Assembly (NCBI RefSeq): GCF_900105115.1
Contig: NZ_FNRV01000001.1
Location: forward strand, 3,519,501-3,583,500
Source of the DNA: Pseudomonas mohnii
GTDB lineage: Bacteria > Pseudomonadota > Gammaproteobacteria > Pseudomonadales > Pseudomonadaceae
DNA length: 64,000 bases
Reading direction: 5' to 3'
The notes below the pieces were generated by a model, which made no database searches, was not told the origin of the DNA, and worked only from the letters and a program-made list of their open reading frames with translations. Shown here piece after piece: positions 25,914 through 35,778 of this stretch. Position numbers and translations under genes: made by a program. How positions within the stretch are numbered: the stretch's first letter is position 1; every line of letters begins with the position of its first letter.

Positions 25914-27824
25914 ATGATTCGACTTCAGAACCTGACTTTACAGCGTGGCCCGCAACGTCTGCTAGAAGACGCCGAGTTGACGCTGCACGCCGGCCAGAAA
26001 GCCGGCCTTATCGGTGCCAACGGCGCCGGCAAATCGAGCCTGTTCGCCTTGCTTCGGGGTGAACTGCACCCGGATTCGGGTGACTGCTTCCTGCCGGCCG
26101 ACTGGCGTATCGCCCACATGCGCCAGGAGGTCGACACCCTCGAACGCCTGGCGGTCGACTACGTGCTCGATGGCGACCTGCGCCTGCGCCAGGTGCAACG
26201 CGACCTGGCGGCGGCCGAAGCGGCCCATGACGGTGCCGCTCAGGCCCGTCTGCACTCGGAACTCGACAGCGCCGACGGTTACACCGCCGATGCCCGTGCC
26301 CGCAAGCTGCTGGCGGGCCTTGGGTTCACCAATGACCAGATGGATCGTCAGGTCGGAGATTTCTCCGGTGGCTGGCGGATGCGTCTGAACCTGGCGCAGG
26401 CCTTGATGTGCCCCTCGGACCTGTTGCTGCTTGATGAACCGACCAACCACTTGGACCTCGACGCCATCATTTGGCTGGAAGAGTGGCTCAAAAGTTATCC
26501 CGGCACCTTGATGCTGATCTCCCACGACCGGGATTTCCTCGATGCCGTGGTCGATCACGTGGCTCACGTCGATCAGCGCAAGATCACGCTCTATCGCGGT
26601 GGCTACAGCGCCTTCGAACGCGCCCGCGCCGAACGCCTGGCCCAGCAACAACAGGCTTACGAGAAGCAGCAGGTGCAGCGTGCGCACATGGAAAGCTACA
26701 TCGCCCGCTTCAAGGCCCAGGCCACCAAGGCCCGCCAGGCCCAGAGCCGGATCAAGGCATTGGAGCGGATGGAAGAGTTGACCGCGGCCCACGTCGACTC
26801 ACCGTTCGACTTCGTGTTCCGCGAATCGCAGAAAATCTCCAGCCCACTGATTGACCTGTCCGATGCCCGTCTGGGTTACGGCGAGAAAACCGTGCTGGAG
26901 AAGGTCAAGCTGCAATTGACCCCCGGCGCGCGGATCGGCCTGCTTGGTCCTAACGGCGCGGGCAAGTCGACCCTGATCAAGAACCTTGCGGGTGAACTCA
27001 CGCCGCTGGCCGGTCGCTTGACCCGTGGCGAGAACACGGTTGTCGGCTACTTCGCCCAGCATCAGCTTGACTCCCTGGACTCCAAGGCCAGCCCGCTGTT
27101 GCACTTGCAGCGCCTGGCACCGACCGAGCGCGAGCAGACACTGCGTGACTTCCTCGGTGGCTTCGACTTCCGGGGCGCTCGGATCGATGAGCCCGTGCTG
27201 AATTTCTCCGGTGGCGAGAAGGCGCGTCTGGCGTTGGCGCTGATCGCCTGGGACCGGCCGAACCTGTTGCTGCTCGACGAACCGACCAACCACCTGGACC
27301 TGGAAATGCGCCTGGCGTTGACCATGGCCCTGCAGGAATTCAGTGGCGCGGTGCTGGTGGTCTCCCACGATCGTCATTTGCTCAAAAGCACCACCGACAA
27401 TTTCTATCTGGTAGCCGATGGCAAGGTCGAAGAATTCGACGGCGACCTGGAGGACTACACCCGCTGGCTGGTGGAGTACCGCCAGCGAAATGCCCCGGTC
27501 AGCACCACGCCGGTCAACCCGGACAAGACCGACAAGAAAGCCCAGCGTCAGGCCGCAGCTGCCTTGCGTCAGCAACTGGCACCGCACAAGCGCGAGGCTG
27601 ACAAGCTCGAAGCCGAGTTGGGCAAGCTCCACGAGAAACTGGCGAAGATCGATGCCAGCCTCGGCGACAGCGACATCTACGAACCGGCGCGCAAGAACGA
27701 ATTGCGTGATCTGCTGGCCGAACAGGCCAAGCTGAAGGTCCGTGAGGCGGAGCTGGAAGAGGCCTGGATGGAAGCGTTGGAGCTGTTGGAAAGCATGCAG
27801 GCGGAGCTGGAGGCGCTGTCCTGA
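25914..27824 (+). CDS. yheS: ABC-F ATPase (YheS-like ribosome-associated factor)
   Basis: The protein has 636 residues with two ABC domains and no membrane part. The first Walker A is GANGAGKSS (residues 34-42), with signature FSGGWRMRL and LLLLDEPTNHLDLD; the second is GPNGAGKST, with FSGGEKARL and again LLLLDEPTNHLDLE. A P-site tRNA-interaction linker (about 240-300, Arg/Gln-rich coiled coil) and a C-terminal coiled coil (about 560-636) are present, as in YheS/Uup. These factors act on stalled or special peptides at the ribosome. I chose ATG 25914 (MIRLQNLTL) as the family start. Confidence 0.93.
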   Translation: MIRLQNLTLQRGPQRLLEDAELTLHAGQKAGLIGANGAGKSSLFALLRGELHPDSGDCFLPADWRIAHMRQEVDTLERLAVDYVLDGDLRLRQVQRDLAAAEAAHDGAAQARLHSELDSADGYTADARARKLLAGLGFTNDQMDRQVGDFSGGWRMRLNLAQALMCPSDLLLLDEPTNHLDLDAIIWLEEWLKSYPGTLMLISHDRDFLDAVVDHVAHVDQRKITLYRGGYSAFERARAERLAQQQQAYEKQQVQRAHMESYIARFKAQATKARQAQSRIKALERMEELTAAHVDSPFDFVFRESQKISSPLIDLSDARLGYGEKTVLEKVKLQLTPGARIGLLGPNGAGKSTLIKNLAGELTPLAGRLTRGENTVVGYFAQHQLDSLDSKASPLLHLQRLAPTEREQTLRDFLGGFDFRGARIDEPVLNFSGGEKARLALALIAWDRPNLLLLDEPTNHLDLEMRLALTMALQEFSGAVLVVSHDRHLLKSTTDNFYLVADGKVEEFDGDLEDYTRWLVEYRQRNAPVSTTPVNPDKTDKKAQRQAAAALRQQLAPHKREADKLEAELGKLHEKLAKIDASLGDSDIYEPARKNELRDLLAEQAKLKVREAELEEAWMEALELLESMQAELEALS

Positions 27825-28405
27825 TGGACGCCTTCAAGCTGCCGTTGCCAGCGGTGTGGGTCGAGCCGATCTGGCTCGGCGTGCAAATCCTGCTGATCCT
27901 GCTGGCCGGCTACCTCGCCCAGCGCTTCGTTGCCAAGGGCCTGACCCGTCTCGGTGAACGCTACCCGTTTCCGCCACAGTTGCTGATGCCCCTGCGCGGA
28001 GGCCTGCGTTGGCTGATCATGGGCAGCGCCCTGATTTTCGTGCTGGAGCGCCTCGGGGTTTCGGCCACGGTGCTCTGGACGGCGCTGTCGGGTTTTGTCG
28101 CGGTCGCCGCAGTCGCGTTTTTCGCCATGTGGAGCGTGCTCTCCAACTTGCTCTGCGCGATTCTGATCTTCACAGTCGGCCCGTTTCGGCTGGGCGATGT
28201 GGTCGAGTTGGTGGATACCACCGACAAGCCCGGCGTCAAAGGTCGGGTAGTAGCGATCAATTTGCTTTACACCACGTTGGTCGAAGCCGAAGAGCTCGGA
28301 ACCGGTAGCGCCATGGTGCAAGTGCCGAACAGTTTGTTCTTTCAGCGCTCGGTTCGACGCTGGCGCGGCAGTGATGTCTTTCCTTCAAGCGGTTTCGAAA
28401 AGTAG
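27824..28405 (+). CDS. Small MscS-like membrane protein
   Basis: The protein has 193 residues. It has about four hydrophobic segments, the last (about 84-112, VAVAAVAFFAMWSVLSNLL) resembling the pore helix of MscS, then a beta-rich domain with FRLGDVVELVDTTDKPGVKGRVVAINLLYTTL in pieces and VPNSLFFQRSVRRW. It is shorter than MscS (286), lacking much of the C-terminal cage. The start codon overlaps the yheS stop (TGATG), so the two are coupled. A mechanosensitive-channel relative is inferred; conductance is not shown. Confidence 0.88.
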   Translation: MDAFKLPLPAVWVEPIWLGVQILLILLAGYLAQRFVAKGLTRLGERYPFPPQLLMPLRGGLRWLIMGSALIFVLERLGVSATVLWTALSGFVAVAAVAFFAMWSVLSNLLCAILIFTVGPFRLGDVVELVDTTDKPGVKGRVVAINLLYTTLVEAEELGTGSAMVQVPNSLFFQRSVRRWRGSDVFPSSGFEK

Positions 28406-28520
28406 CCGGCACGCCGGCCACGCGGGTCGGCGATCGTCATGTCCTACAAAAAATCGGTAGTCATCGGCCCAAAGCCGCATTAGCTTAGACCTCTGTCACG
28501 AGTCTGAGTCGAGGTGTGCG

Positions 28521-29153
28521 ATGGAGCTTCAAACATGGCTGGCTTTTTTTGCCGCCTGCTGGGTGATCAGTCTTTCTCCGGGGGCTGGCGCCATTGCGTC
28601 GATGTCCAGCGGTCTGCAATACGGTTTCTGGCGTGGGTACTGGAATGCGCTAGGCCTGCAATTGGGGCTGGCGCTGCAGATTGCGATTGTCGGCGCCGGT
28701 GTGGGTGCGATTCTTACGGCATCGGCGACCGCGTTCTACGCAATCAAATGGTTCGGTGTGGCCTATCTGGTTTATCTCGCCATCAAGCAATGGCGCGCGT
28801 TGCCCAGCGACATGAGCGATAACGCCGCCGTGCGCCCGATTGGCAAACCGCTGGTGCTGATATTCCGTGGTTTCCTGGTCAACATCAGCAACCCCAAGGC
28901 GCTGGTGTTCATGCTGGCGGTGTTGCCACAATTCATCGATCCCCACGCGCCGCTGCTGGCTCAGTACCTGATCATTGGTGTGACCATGATCTGCGTCGAC
29001 CTGATCGTCATGGCCGGTTACACCGGGTTGGCGTCCAGGGTGCTGCGCCTGTTGCGCACGCCCAAGCAGCAAAAACGCATGAACCGCACCTTTGCCGGGC
29101 TGTTCATTGGTGCCGCTGCCTTCATGGCGACTCTGCGCAAAGCCGCCGTTTAA
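28521..29153 (+). CDS. LysE/RhtB family amino-acid exporter
   Basis: The protein has 210 residues with six predicted membrane helices. It starts MELQTWLAFFAACWVISLSPGAGAIASMSSGLQYG, where SPGAG and the following helix are diagnostic. The loop RGFLVNISNPKALVF (about 115-129) is the conserved RhtB signature. Such proteins export homoserine, threonine, lysine or similar amino acids. The exact substrate is unknown. Its own terminator follows, so it seems monocistronic. Confidence 0.92.
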   Translation: MELQTWLAFFAACWVISLSPGAGAIASMSSGLQYGFWRGYWNALGLQLGLALQIAIVGAGVGAILTASATAFYAIKWFGVAYLVYLAIKQWRALPSDMSDNAAVRPIGKPLVLIFRGFLVNISNPKALVFMLAVLPQFIDPHAPLLAQYLIIGVTMICVDLIVMAGYTGLASRVLRLLRTPKQQKRMNRTFAGLFIGAAAFMATLRKAAV

Positions 29154-29165
29154 ACCCACGCTGAC

Positions 29166-29197
29166 AAAAAAGGCGACCTTTTCAGGTCGCCTTTTTT
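29166..29197 (+). terminator. Rho-independent terminator of the LysE-family gene
   Basis: AAAAAAGGCGACCT pairs perfectly with AGGTCGCCTTTTTT around four bases. Confidence 0.95.
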
Positions 29198-29382
29198 ATT
29201 GTCGCAAGGGCGGGATCAGCACATCCGATGGGCTTGGCGCCCCTTGCCGAGAGGGTGGCAGGCGGTCGATACGGGCGCTGGCCCCTTGTTTCGCTCTGAC
29301 GCCAGCAGAGCAGACAAAGCTTGAGCGAAAGTCATTGAGAGTGAACAATATATTACTTCGTGTTTCCAATTGAGATTCATTC

Positions 29383-31281
29383 ATGATTGCCCCGTCCCGT
29401 TTCCTGGCCTGGCTCTTCGTACCGTTGCTGGCCTTATGCAGCTCCAACCTGCTGGCCGACACGGTGGAAGGTGCGCCGCAAGCGCTGCACCTGCTCGACT
29501 ACATCGGCGCGGATTACCCGGCAACGGTGCGGGCAGGCAAGGTCATTGACGAATCTGAATACCGCGAACAGCTCGAATTCACCGGGGTGTTGCAAGGGTT
29601 GGTCGCCGCCATGCCGGGCAAGCCGGAAAAAGCCGGGCTGGAGCAGGGCATCAGTGCGCTGCATGCGGCGATCACGGCGCGTCAGGACGGCGCGGAGGTC
29701 GCCCGTCAGGCCCGGCAACTGGGCGCGAAACTGGCTGTGGCCTACGAGGTCAGCCAGGCCCCGGTCATTACCCCCGACCCGACTCGCGGCGCGCCACTGT
29801 ACGCCCAGCATTGTTCGGTGTGCCACGGTGATGCAGGCGCTGGCGATGGCCCTGCGGGTGTCGGCCTGACCCCGCCACCGGCCAATCTGCGCGATGCTGC
29901 GCGCCTGGATCAACTGAGCCTCTACGGGATCTACAGCACCCTGGGGCTCGGCGTCGAAGGCACCGACATGCCGGCCTTCGCCGATCAACTGGACGATCGC
30001 CAGCGTTGGGATCTGGCCACTTATATCGCCGGCTTCAGCGCCGATCCGGCGAGCGCCAGCGGCGACAAGACTTACAACATTGCCGATCTGGCCCGTCAGA
30101 CGCCGGCTGAAGTACAGGCTGCCGACGGCCCGCAAGCGGCCGCTACCTTCCGGGCCCAGCGGGCGCAACCCCCGCAGGTCAAGCGCGGCCCGGCGCAGTT
30201 GCTTGATTACACCGCCGCCACGCTGGACAAGAGCATCGCGGCCTATCGCGCCGGCGAACACGATCAGGCCTATGACTTGTCGGTGGCGGCGTATCTGGAA
30301 GGTTTCGAGCTGGTCGAAAGCTCGCTGGATAACGTCGACGCCAACGTGCGCAAAGACACTGAGAAATCGCTGATGGCTTACCGTCAGTCGTTGCAGGATG
30401 GCTTGCCGGTCGAACAGGTCGAGCAGCGCCTGGAAGCCGCCAAGGCCAAGTTGAAAGTGTCCGCCGGCTTGTTGGGCGGCGATGGTTTGAGTTGGTCCCT
30501 GAGCTTTATTTCCGGCCTGTTGATTCTGCTGCGCGAAGGTCTGGAAGCCATTCTGGTACTGGCGGCGATCCTCGCCTTCTTGCGTAATACCGGCCAGCAG
30601 TCGGCGGTGCGCAGCGTCAACGTCGGTTGGGGCCTGGCGTTGCTGGCCGGTCTGGGGACATGGGCGCTGGCGGCGTATGTGATCGATGTCAGCGGCTCCC
30701 AGCGCGAACTGCTGGAAGGCGCGACGGCGCTGTTTGCCAGTGTCATGGTGCTGTGGCTCGGCGTGTGGATGCACGACCGTCGTCATGCCGCGGCCTGGCA
30801 GGATTACATCAAGAGCAGCCTGGTGGGCGGTGGCGGGCGATTCGGCTTTGCGATCCTGGCGTTTTTCTCGGTGTATCGCGAATTGTTCGAAGTGATCCTG
30901 TTCTACGAAACCCTGTGGCTGCAGGCTGGCCCGGCCGGTCACGACGCCGTGCTGGCCGGTGGGGCGACGGCGCTGGTGCTGTTGGTCGGCCTGGCATGGG
31001 TCATCCTGCGTGGTTCAGCGAAACTGCCGCTGGCGCTGTTCTTCAGCATCAACGCCGCTCTGCTGTGCGCGCTGTCAGTGGTGTTCGCCGGGCATGGCGT
31101 TAAGGCGCTGCAGGAAGCCGGGATTTTCGGTACACGGCCGGTCCCGTTCTTTGAATTCGACTGGCTGGGGATTCATGCCGATGCGTATTCGCTGAGTGCT
31201 CAGGCGGTGGCGATTGTTGCGATCACCGTGTTGTATGGTCGAAGCTGGCTGGCTGAGAAGCGCCGGGTAACTGTTTCTTAA
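29383..31281 (+). CDS. Cytochrome c / FTR1 iron permease fusion
   Basis: The protein has 632 residues. A signal peptide (cut near LLA, residue 25) leads to a periplasmic part with a class I cytochrome c domain: CSVCH haem motif at 144-148 and a Met ligand near GTDMPAF (about 194-199). The C-terminal half (about 365-630) is an FTR1 permease with seven helices and both RExxE iron motifs, REGLE at 384-388 and RELFE at 499-503. It would oxidise and import ferrous iron in one polypeptide, an arrangement known in some pseudomonads. No clear ribosome site is seen, and I could not identify a Fur box in the preceding 185-base gap. Confidence 0.93.
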   Translation: MIAPSRFLAWLFVPLLALCSSNLLADTVEGAPQALHLLDYIGADYPATVRAGKVIDESEYREQLEFTGVLQGLVAAMPGKPEKAGLEQGISALHAAITARQDGAEVARQARQLGAKLAVAYEVSQAPVITPDPTRGAPLYAQHCSVCHGDAGAGDGPAGVGLTPPPANLRDAARLDQLSLYGIYSTLGLGVEGTDMPAFADQLDDRQRWDLATYIAGFSADPASASGDKTYNIADLARQTPAEVQAADGPQAAATFRAQRAQPPQVKRGPAQLLDYTAATLDKSIAAYRAGEHDQAYDLSVAAYLEGFELVESSLDNVDANVRKDTEKSLMAYRQSLQDGLPVEQVEQRLEAAKAKLKVSAGLLGGDGLSWSLSFISGLLILLREGLEAILVLAAILAFLRNTGQQSAVRSVNVGWGLALLAGLGTWALAAYVIDVSGSQRELLEGATALFASVMVLWLGVWMHDRRHAAAWQDYIKSSLVGGGGRFGFAILAFFSVYRELFEVILFYETLWLQAGPAGHDAVLAGGATALVLLVGLAWVILRGSAKLPLALFFSINAALLCALSVVFAGHGVKALQEAGIFGTRPVPFFEFDWLGIHADAYSLSAQAVAIVAITVLYGRSWLAEKRRVTVS

Positions 31282-31302
31282 AGCATTCGCTTCGCTCACA
31301 TT

Positions 31303-31362
31303 CGCGAGCAGGCTCGCTCCCACAGGATTAGCGCTAACCTTGTGGGAGCGAGCCTGCTCGCG
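31303..31362. repeat. REP inverted pair with GGTTAGCGCTAA-type centre
   Basis: Two perfect 22-base arms (31303-31324 and 31341-31362; core GCGAGCAGGCTCGCTCCC) flank a 16-base centre containing the palindrome TTAGCGCTAA. It lies between the FTR1 stop and the DUF188 ribosome site. Confidence 0.95.
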
Positions 31363-31387
31363 ATGCTTTTCGGAAGAGGAAAAACTG

Positions 31388-31843
31388 ATGCGTGTCTGGA
31401 TCGATGCCGACGCTTGCCCTCGGGCGGCCAAGGACCTGGTGGTGAAGTTCGCCCTGAAGCGCCGGTTCGAAGTGGTGCTGGTGGCCGGGCAGCCGCAGAT
31501 CAAGCCGGGCCTGACGCTGGTAAAGCTGATCGTGGTGCCGAGCGGTCCGGATGCGGCCGATGATTACCTGGTAGAACACGCCGTGCCTGGGGAGCTGGTG
31601 ATCTGCAGCGATGTGCCGCTGGCCGACCGCCTGGTGAAGAAAGGCGTTTCGGCGCTGGACCCGCGAGGCAAGGAGTTCGATGCGCAGAACATGGGTGACC
31701 GGCTGGCGGTGCGTAACCTGTTCACCGATCTGCGAGAGCAGGGGCAGATGAGCGGCGGCCCGGCACCGTTTGGCGAGCGGGAAAAGCAGGCGTTTGCCAA
31801 TGCGCTGGATCGGATATTGACCCGGTTATCACGCAACGCCTGA
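31388..31843 (+). CDS. DUF188/YaiI-YqxD family protein
   Basis: The protein has 151 residues. The opening RVWIDADACP with its two Asp residues, the central VICSDVPLADRLVKKG, and the conserved NMGDRLAVRNL match the YaiI/YqxD family, which has a PIN-like fold with acidic metal-binding residues; nuclease activity is an inference for most members. GAGGAAAA lies before the ATG. It starts 25 bases after the REP unit. Confidence 0.93.
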   Translation: MRVWIDADACPRAAKDLVVKFALKRRFEVVLVAGQPQIKPGLTLVKLIVVPSGPDAADDYLVEHAVPGELVICSDVPLADRLVKKGVSALDPRGKEFDAQNMGDRLAVRNLFTDLREQGQMSGGPAPFGEREKQAFANALDRILTRLSRNA

Positions 31844-31857
31844 GCCGATGCCGTCCT

Positions 31858-31887
31858 TGTGGCGAGGGAGCAAGCTCGCTCGCCACA
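31858..31887. repeat. REP-type hairpin between DUF188 and elbB
   Basis: TGTGGCGAGGGAGC and GCTCGCTCGCCACA are inverted with two mismatches around AA. It may also function in ending the two convergent transcripts. Confidence 0.75.
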
Positions 31888-31908
31888 GGAGGCAGTCGCC
31901 GTGATGCG

Positions 31909-32577
31909 TCAGGCCTCGTTTTCGTGGGTCAGCTCAAGTACGCGGTCGACCAGTTTGTTGATGCCGGAGGCCGCTTCGCTGATCGATTGCGCCAGCATGT
32001 ACGCCGGGGTAGTCACCAGTTTGCGTGCCTTGTCTTCGACGATTTCGCTGACCGCGCAGTCTTTGTGGGTCGCGCCCATCTTGTTCAGGGCGGCAGCGGT
32101 GTCGGCGTCGTTGCCGATGGTGCATATCACGCCCGGCCCGTAGATTTTCGCCGCCAGGGCCGGCGAGATGCAGATCAGACCGACCGGTTTGCCGGCCTCG
32201 GCAAAGGCTTCGGTCAGGGCCAGTACGTCCGGTTGCACGGTGCAGCCGGTGCCTTCGATGGCAAAGTTGGAGAGATTCTTGGCCGAACCGAAACCGCCGG
32301 GAACGATCAAGGCATCGAAGTCTTCGGCGTTGGCTTCGCGGATGTCCTTGACCTCGCCACGGGCGATGCGCGCCGACTCCACCAGCACGTTGCGCGACTC
32401 GGGCATTTCTTCGCCGGTCAGGTGGTTGATCACATGCAGCTGCGCGATGTCCGGGGCAAAGCACTGCACTTGCGCGCCACGCTGGTCCAGGCGCAGCAAG
32501 GTAATCACGCTTTCGTAGATCTCTGCGCCGTCGTACACGCCACAACCGGAAAGGATCACTGCAACTTTTTTGCTCAT
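31909..32577 (-). CDS. elbB: Isoprenoid biosynthesis glyoxalase ElbB
   Basis: The protein has 222 residues of the DJ-1/PfpI class I amidotransferase-like fold. It starts KKVAVILSGCGVYDGAEIYE. Nucleophile Cys136 lies in the elbow GLICISPAL, and PGGFGSAKNLSNFA supplies the oxyanion loop. ElbB (also called sigma cross-reacting protein 27A) has weak glyoxalase III activity and a genetic link to isoprenoid synthesis in E. coli. It is divergent from the sterol-desaturase gene. Confidence 0.93.
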   Translation of the reverse strand: MSKKVAVILSGCGVYDGAEIYESVITLLRLDQRGAQVQCFAPDIAQLHVINHLTGEEMPESRNVLVESARIARGEVKDIREANAEDFDALIVPGGFGSAKNLSNFAIEGTGCTVQPDVLALTEAFAEAGKPVGLICISPALAAKIYGPGVICTIGNDADTAAALNKMGATHKDCAVSEIVEDKARKLVTTPAYMLAQSISEAASGINKLVDRVLELTHENEA

Positions 32578-32692
32578 AAGCTTTTCTCCAGATTCATGGC
32601 GTTAAATGTCCACTAATTTGTCACTCGTTGCCATAGGGTTAAATCGCGGCTACACATAGGATCTGTCCCCAGGATTCCAATCAGGGCGCGTC

Positions 32693-33928
32693 ATGGACTT
32701 CATTCTGTATGCGGTGCCATTTTTCTTTGTGCTGATTGCCGTCGAGCTGTTGGCCGACCGTTGGCGCGGGGTGAGCAACTATCGGGTGGCGGACGCGATC
32801 AACAGCATCAGCACCGGCGTGCTGTCGACCACCACCGGCCTGCTGACCAAGGGCGTGGGACTGGTCACCTATGCGTTTGCCCTCAAGCATCTGGCGCTGT
32901 TCGAGCTTTCGGCCGACAGCGTTTGGGTCTGGGTTTTTGCCTTCGTCCTTTACGACTTCTGCTACTACTGGCTGCATCGAATGGGCCATGAACGCAACAT
33001 CCTCTGGGCCGCGCATTCGGTGCATCACCAGAGCGAGGACTACAACCTCTCCACCGCCCTGCGTCAGACCAGCACCGGGTTCCTGCTGAGCTGGATCTTC
33101 TACCTGCCCATGGCGGTGGTTGGCGTGCCGCTGTTGGTATTCGTCAGCGTCGCCGCGCTGAACCTGCTGTACCAGTTCTGGGTGCATACCCGGCACATTC
33201 CCAAGCTCGGCTGGTTCGAGTGGTTCTTTGTCACGCCGTCCAATCATCGGGCTCACCATGCACAGAACGCTCTCTACATGGATCGCAACTATGGCGGGGT
33301 GTTCATTATTTGGGACCGTCTGTTCGGCTCGTTCCAGGAGGAGGACGACAACGAACCGGTGATTTTCGGCGTGACCACGCCGCTGGCGAGCTGGAATCCG
33401 ATCTGGGCGAACGTGCAGTTCTATGCGCAGTTGTGGGCGGATGCGCGGCGCGCCGAAAGCACCTGGGACAAATTGCGGATCTGGTTCATGCGCACCGGTT
33501 GGCGGCCGGCGGATGTGGCGGCCAAATACCCGATGAACAAACCGGACCTGAGCCAGTTCCGCAAATTCGAGGTGCCGCTGGACGGACGTCAGCAACTCTA
33601 CGTCTTGCTGCAGTTCTGCGTGTACATCGCGTTGGGCAGCTACTTGATGAATCTGGAGCCGAGCCTGCCGACCGCTGCCCTGATCCTGGGCTGGAGTGCA
33701 GTGGCGTTGGGGCTGTTTGTGCTGGGGGTGGCCCTGGAGAATCGCCCGTGGGCGTTGAAGCTGGAGTTGTTGCGACTGGCGTCGAATGTGCCGCTGGTAT
33801 GGCTGGCGCCACTGGTGGGGCTGTGGCCGGCCAGCGCGGTGGGCTGGGTCGGCCTGGCCAGTTACAGCCTGCTCAGCGGTATCGCTCTCTACTGCTGCAG
33901 AAACCGCTTCACTCGGTTGGCGTCTTAG
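32693..33928 (+). CDS. Sterol desaturase / fatty acid hydroxylase superfamily protein
   Basis: The protein has 411 residues, an integral membrane di-iron enzyme. The His clusters are LHRMGH (His95, His99), HSVHH (His108, His111, His112), HTRH (His165, His168) and NHRAHH (His185, His188, His189). Hydrophobic helices surround them (1-20, 45-68, 76-94, 130-160). A further set of helices fills the C-terminus (about 300-400). The substrate is unknown; bacteria without sterols use such enzymes on lipids or ether lipids. Its last 20 bases overlap the end of the convergent dedA gene. Confidence 0.93.
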   Translation: MDFILYAVPFFFVLIAVELLADRWRGVSNYRVADAINSISTGVLSTTTGLLTKGVGLVTYAFALKHLALFELSADSVWVWVFAFVLYDFCYYWLHRMGHERNILWAAHSVHHQSEDYNLSTALRQTSTGFLLSWIFYLPMAVVGVPLLVFVSVAALNLLYQFWVHTRHIPKLGWFEWFFVTPSNHRAHHAQNALYMDRNYGGVFIIWDRLFGSFQEEDDNEPVIFGVTTPLASWNPIWANVQFYAQLWADARRAESTWDKLRIWFMRTGWRPADVAAKYPMNKPDLSQFRKFEVPLDGRQQLYVLLQFCVYIALGSYLMNLEPSLPTAALILGWSAVALGLFVLGVALENRPWALKLELLRLASNVPLVWLAPLVGLWPASAVGWVGLASYSLLSGIALYCCRNRFTRLAS

Positions 33929-34541
33929 CGTTTTCGATTTTGGCCTGCTCAGCCTTCAAGGCTTGCTCGTCGGCATAAATCTGCCGGGCCAGGCGGGCAT
34001 TCTTGAAGCGTCGGCGCAGCCACAAGACCAGGCCCAGCACCAGCAGGGCGCCGAGGACCCATAGCTCGTACTTCTTGATGCTGCCGAGCATGCCTTCGAG
34101 CACCGCGCCGAAGTGATACGCGGCAGCGGCCAGTGCGGCCGCCCAGACCGCCGCGCCTATGCCGTTGAGCAGCAGGTATCGCCCCGGTGGATAGCCCGAA
34201 AGACCGATGGCCACGGGCATGACCGTGCGCAACCCATAGACGAAGCGGAAGCTCAGCACCCAAATGTCCGGGTGTTTGCGGATGTGTTCCAGCGCCCGGT
34301 CACCCATCAGTTGCCAGCGAGGTTTGCGCGCAAGCAACTTGCGGCCATGCTTTCGCCCCATGAAGTACCACAGCTGATCGCCGGCATAACTGCCGAAGAA
34401 CGCCACGACCACCACCAGGTTGATATCCATGTATCCACGGAACGCGAGGAAGCCTGCGAGCACCAGAATGGTTTCGCCTTCGAAGAACGTGCCGAGAAAC
34501 AAGGCAAAATAGCCAAAGTCATGCAGAAATTGTTGGAGCAT
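33909..34541 (-). CDS. DedA family membrane protein
   Basis: The protein has 210 residues from ATG 34541 (MLQQFLHDFGYFALFLGTFFEG). Conserved DedA motifs are FEGETILVLAGFLA, GDQLWYFMGRKHGRKLL and FRFVYGLRTVMPVAIGLSG (cut here into known pieces), with the charged G-x-x-x-R-x-P pattern. DedA proteins translocate undecaprenyl phosphate or phospholipids, and affect proton motive force and division. I rejected an upstream in-frame ATG at 34715 because its extra 58 residues are Cys/Arg/His-rich and lie in the divergent promoter region. The 3' end overlaps the desaturase gene. Confidence 0.92.
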   Translation of the reverse strand: MLQQFLHDFGYFALFLGTFFEGETILVLAGFLAFRGYMDINLVVVVAFFGSYAGDQLWYFMGRKHGRKLLARKPRWQLMGDRALEHIRKHPDIWVLSFRFVYGLRTVMPVAIGLSGYPPGRYLLLNGIGAAVWAAALAAAAYHFGAVLEGMLGSIKKYELWVLGALLVLGLVLWLRRRFKNARLARQIYADEQALKAEQAKIENAKTPTE

Positions 34542-34675
34542 TGTCTGGGTGCTGGCGAAATGAACGCGCAGCCTAACCCTTCGTACACATTCAGGAAAGT
34601 GTCGAAATGTGTCTCGACGTGAACATTTCCTACAAGGACAATGGAATGCGGCTACATGTCGCAGTGTGCACATAA

Positions 34676-35760
<1,085 letters not shown>

Positions 35761-35778
35761 CCCTCCCAGGAACATGTG

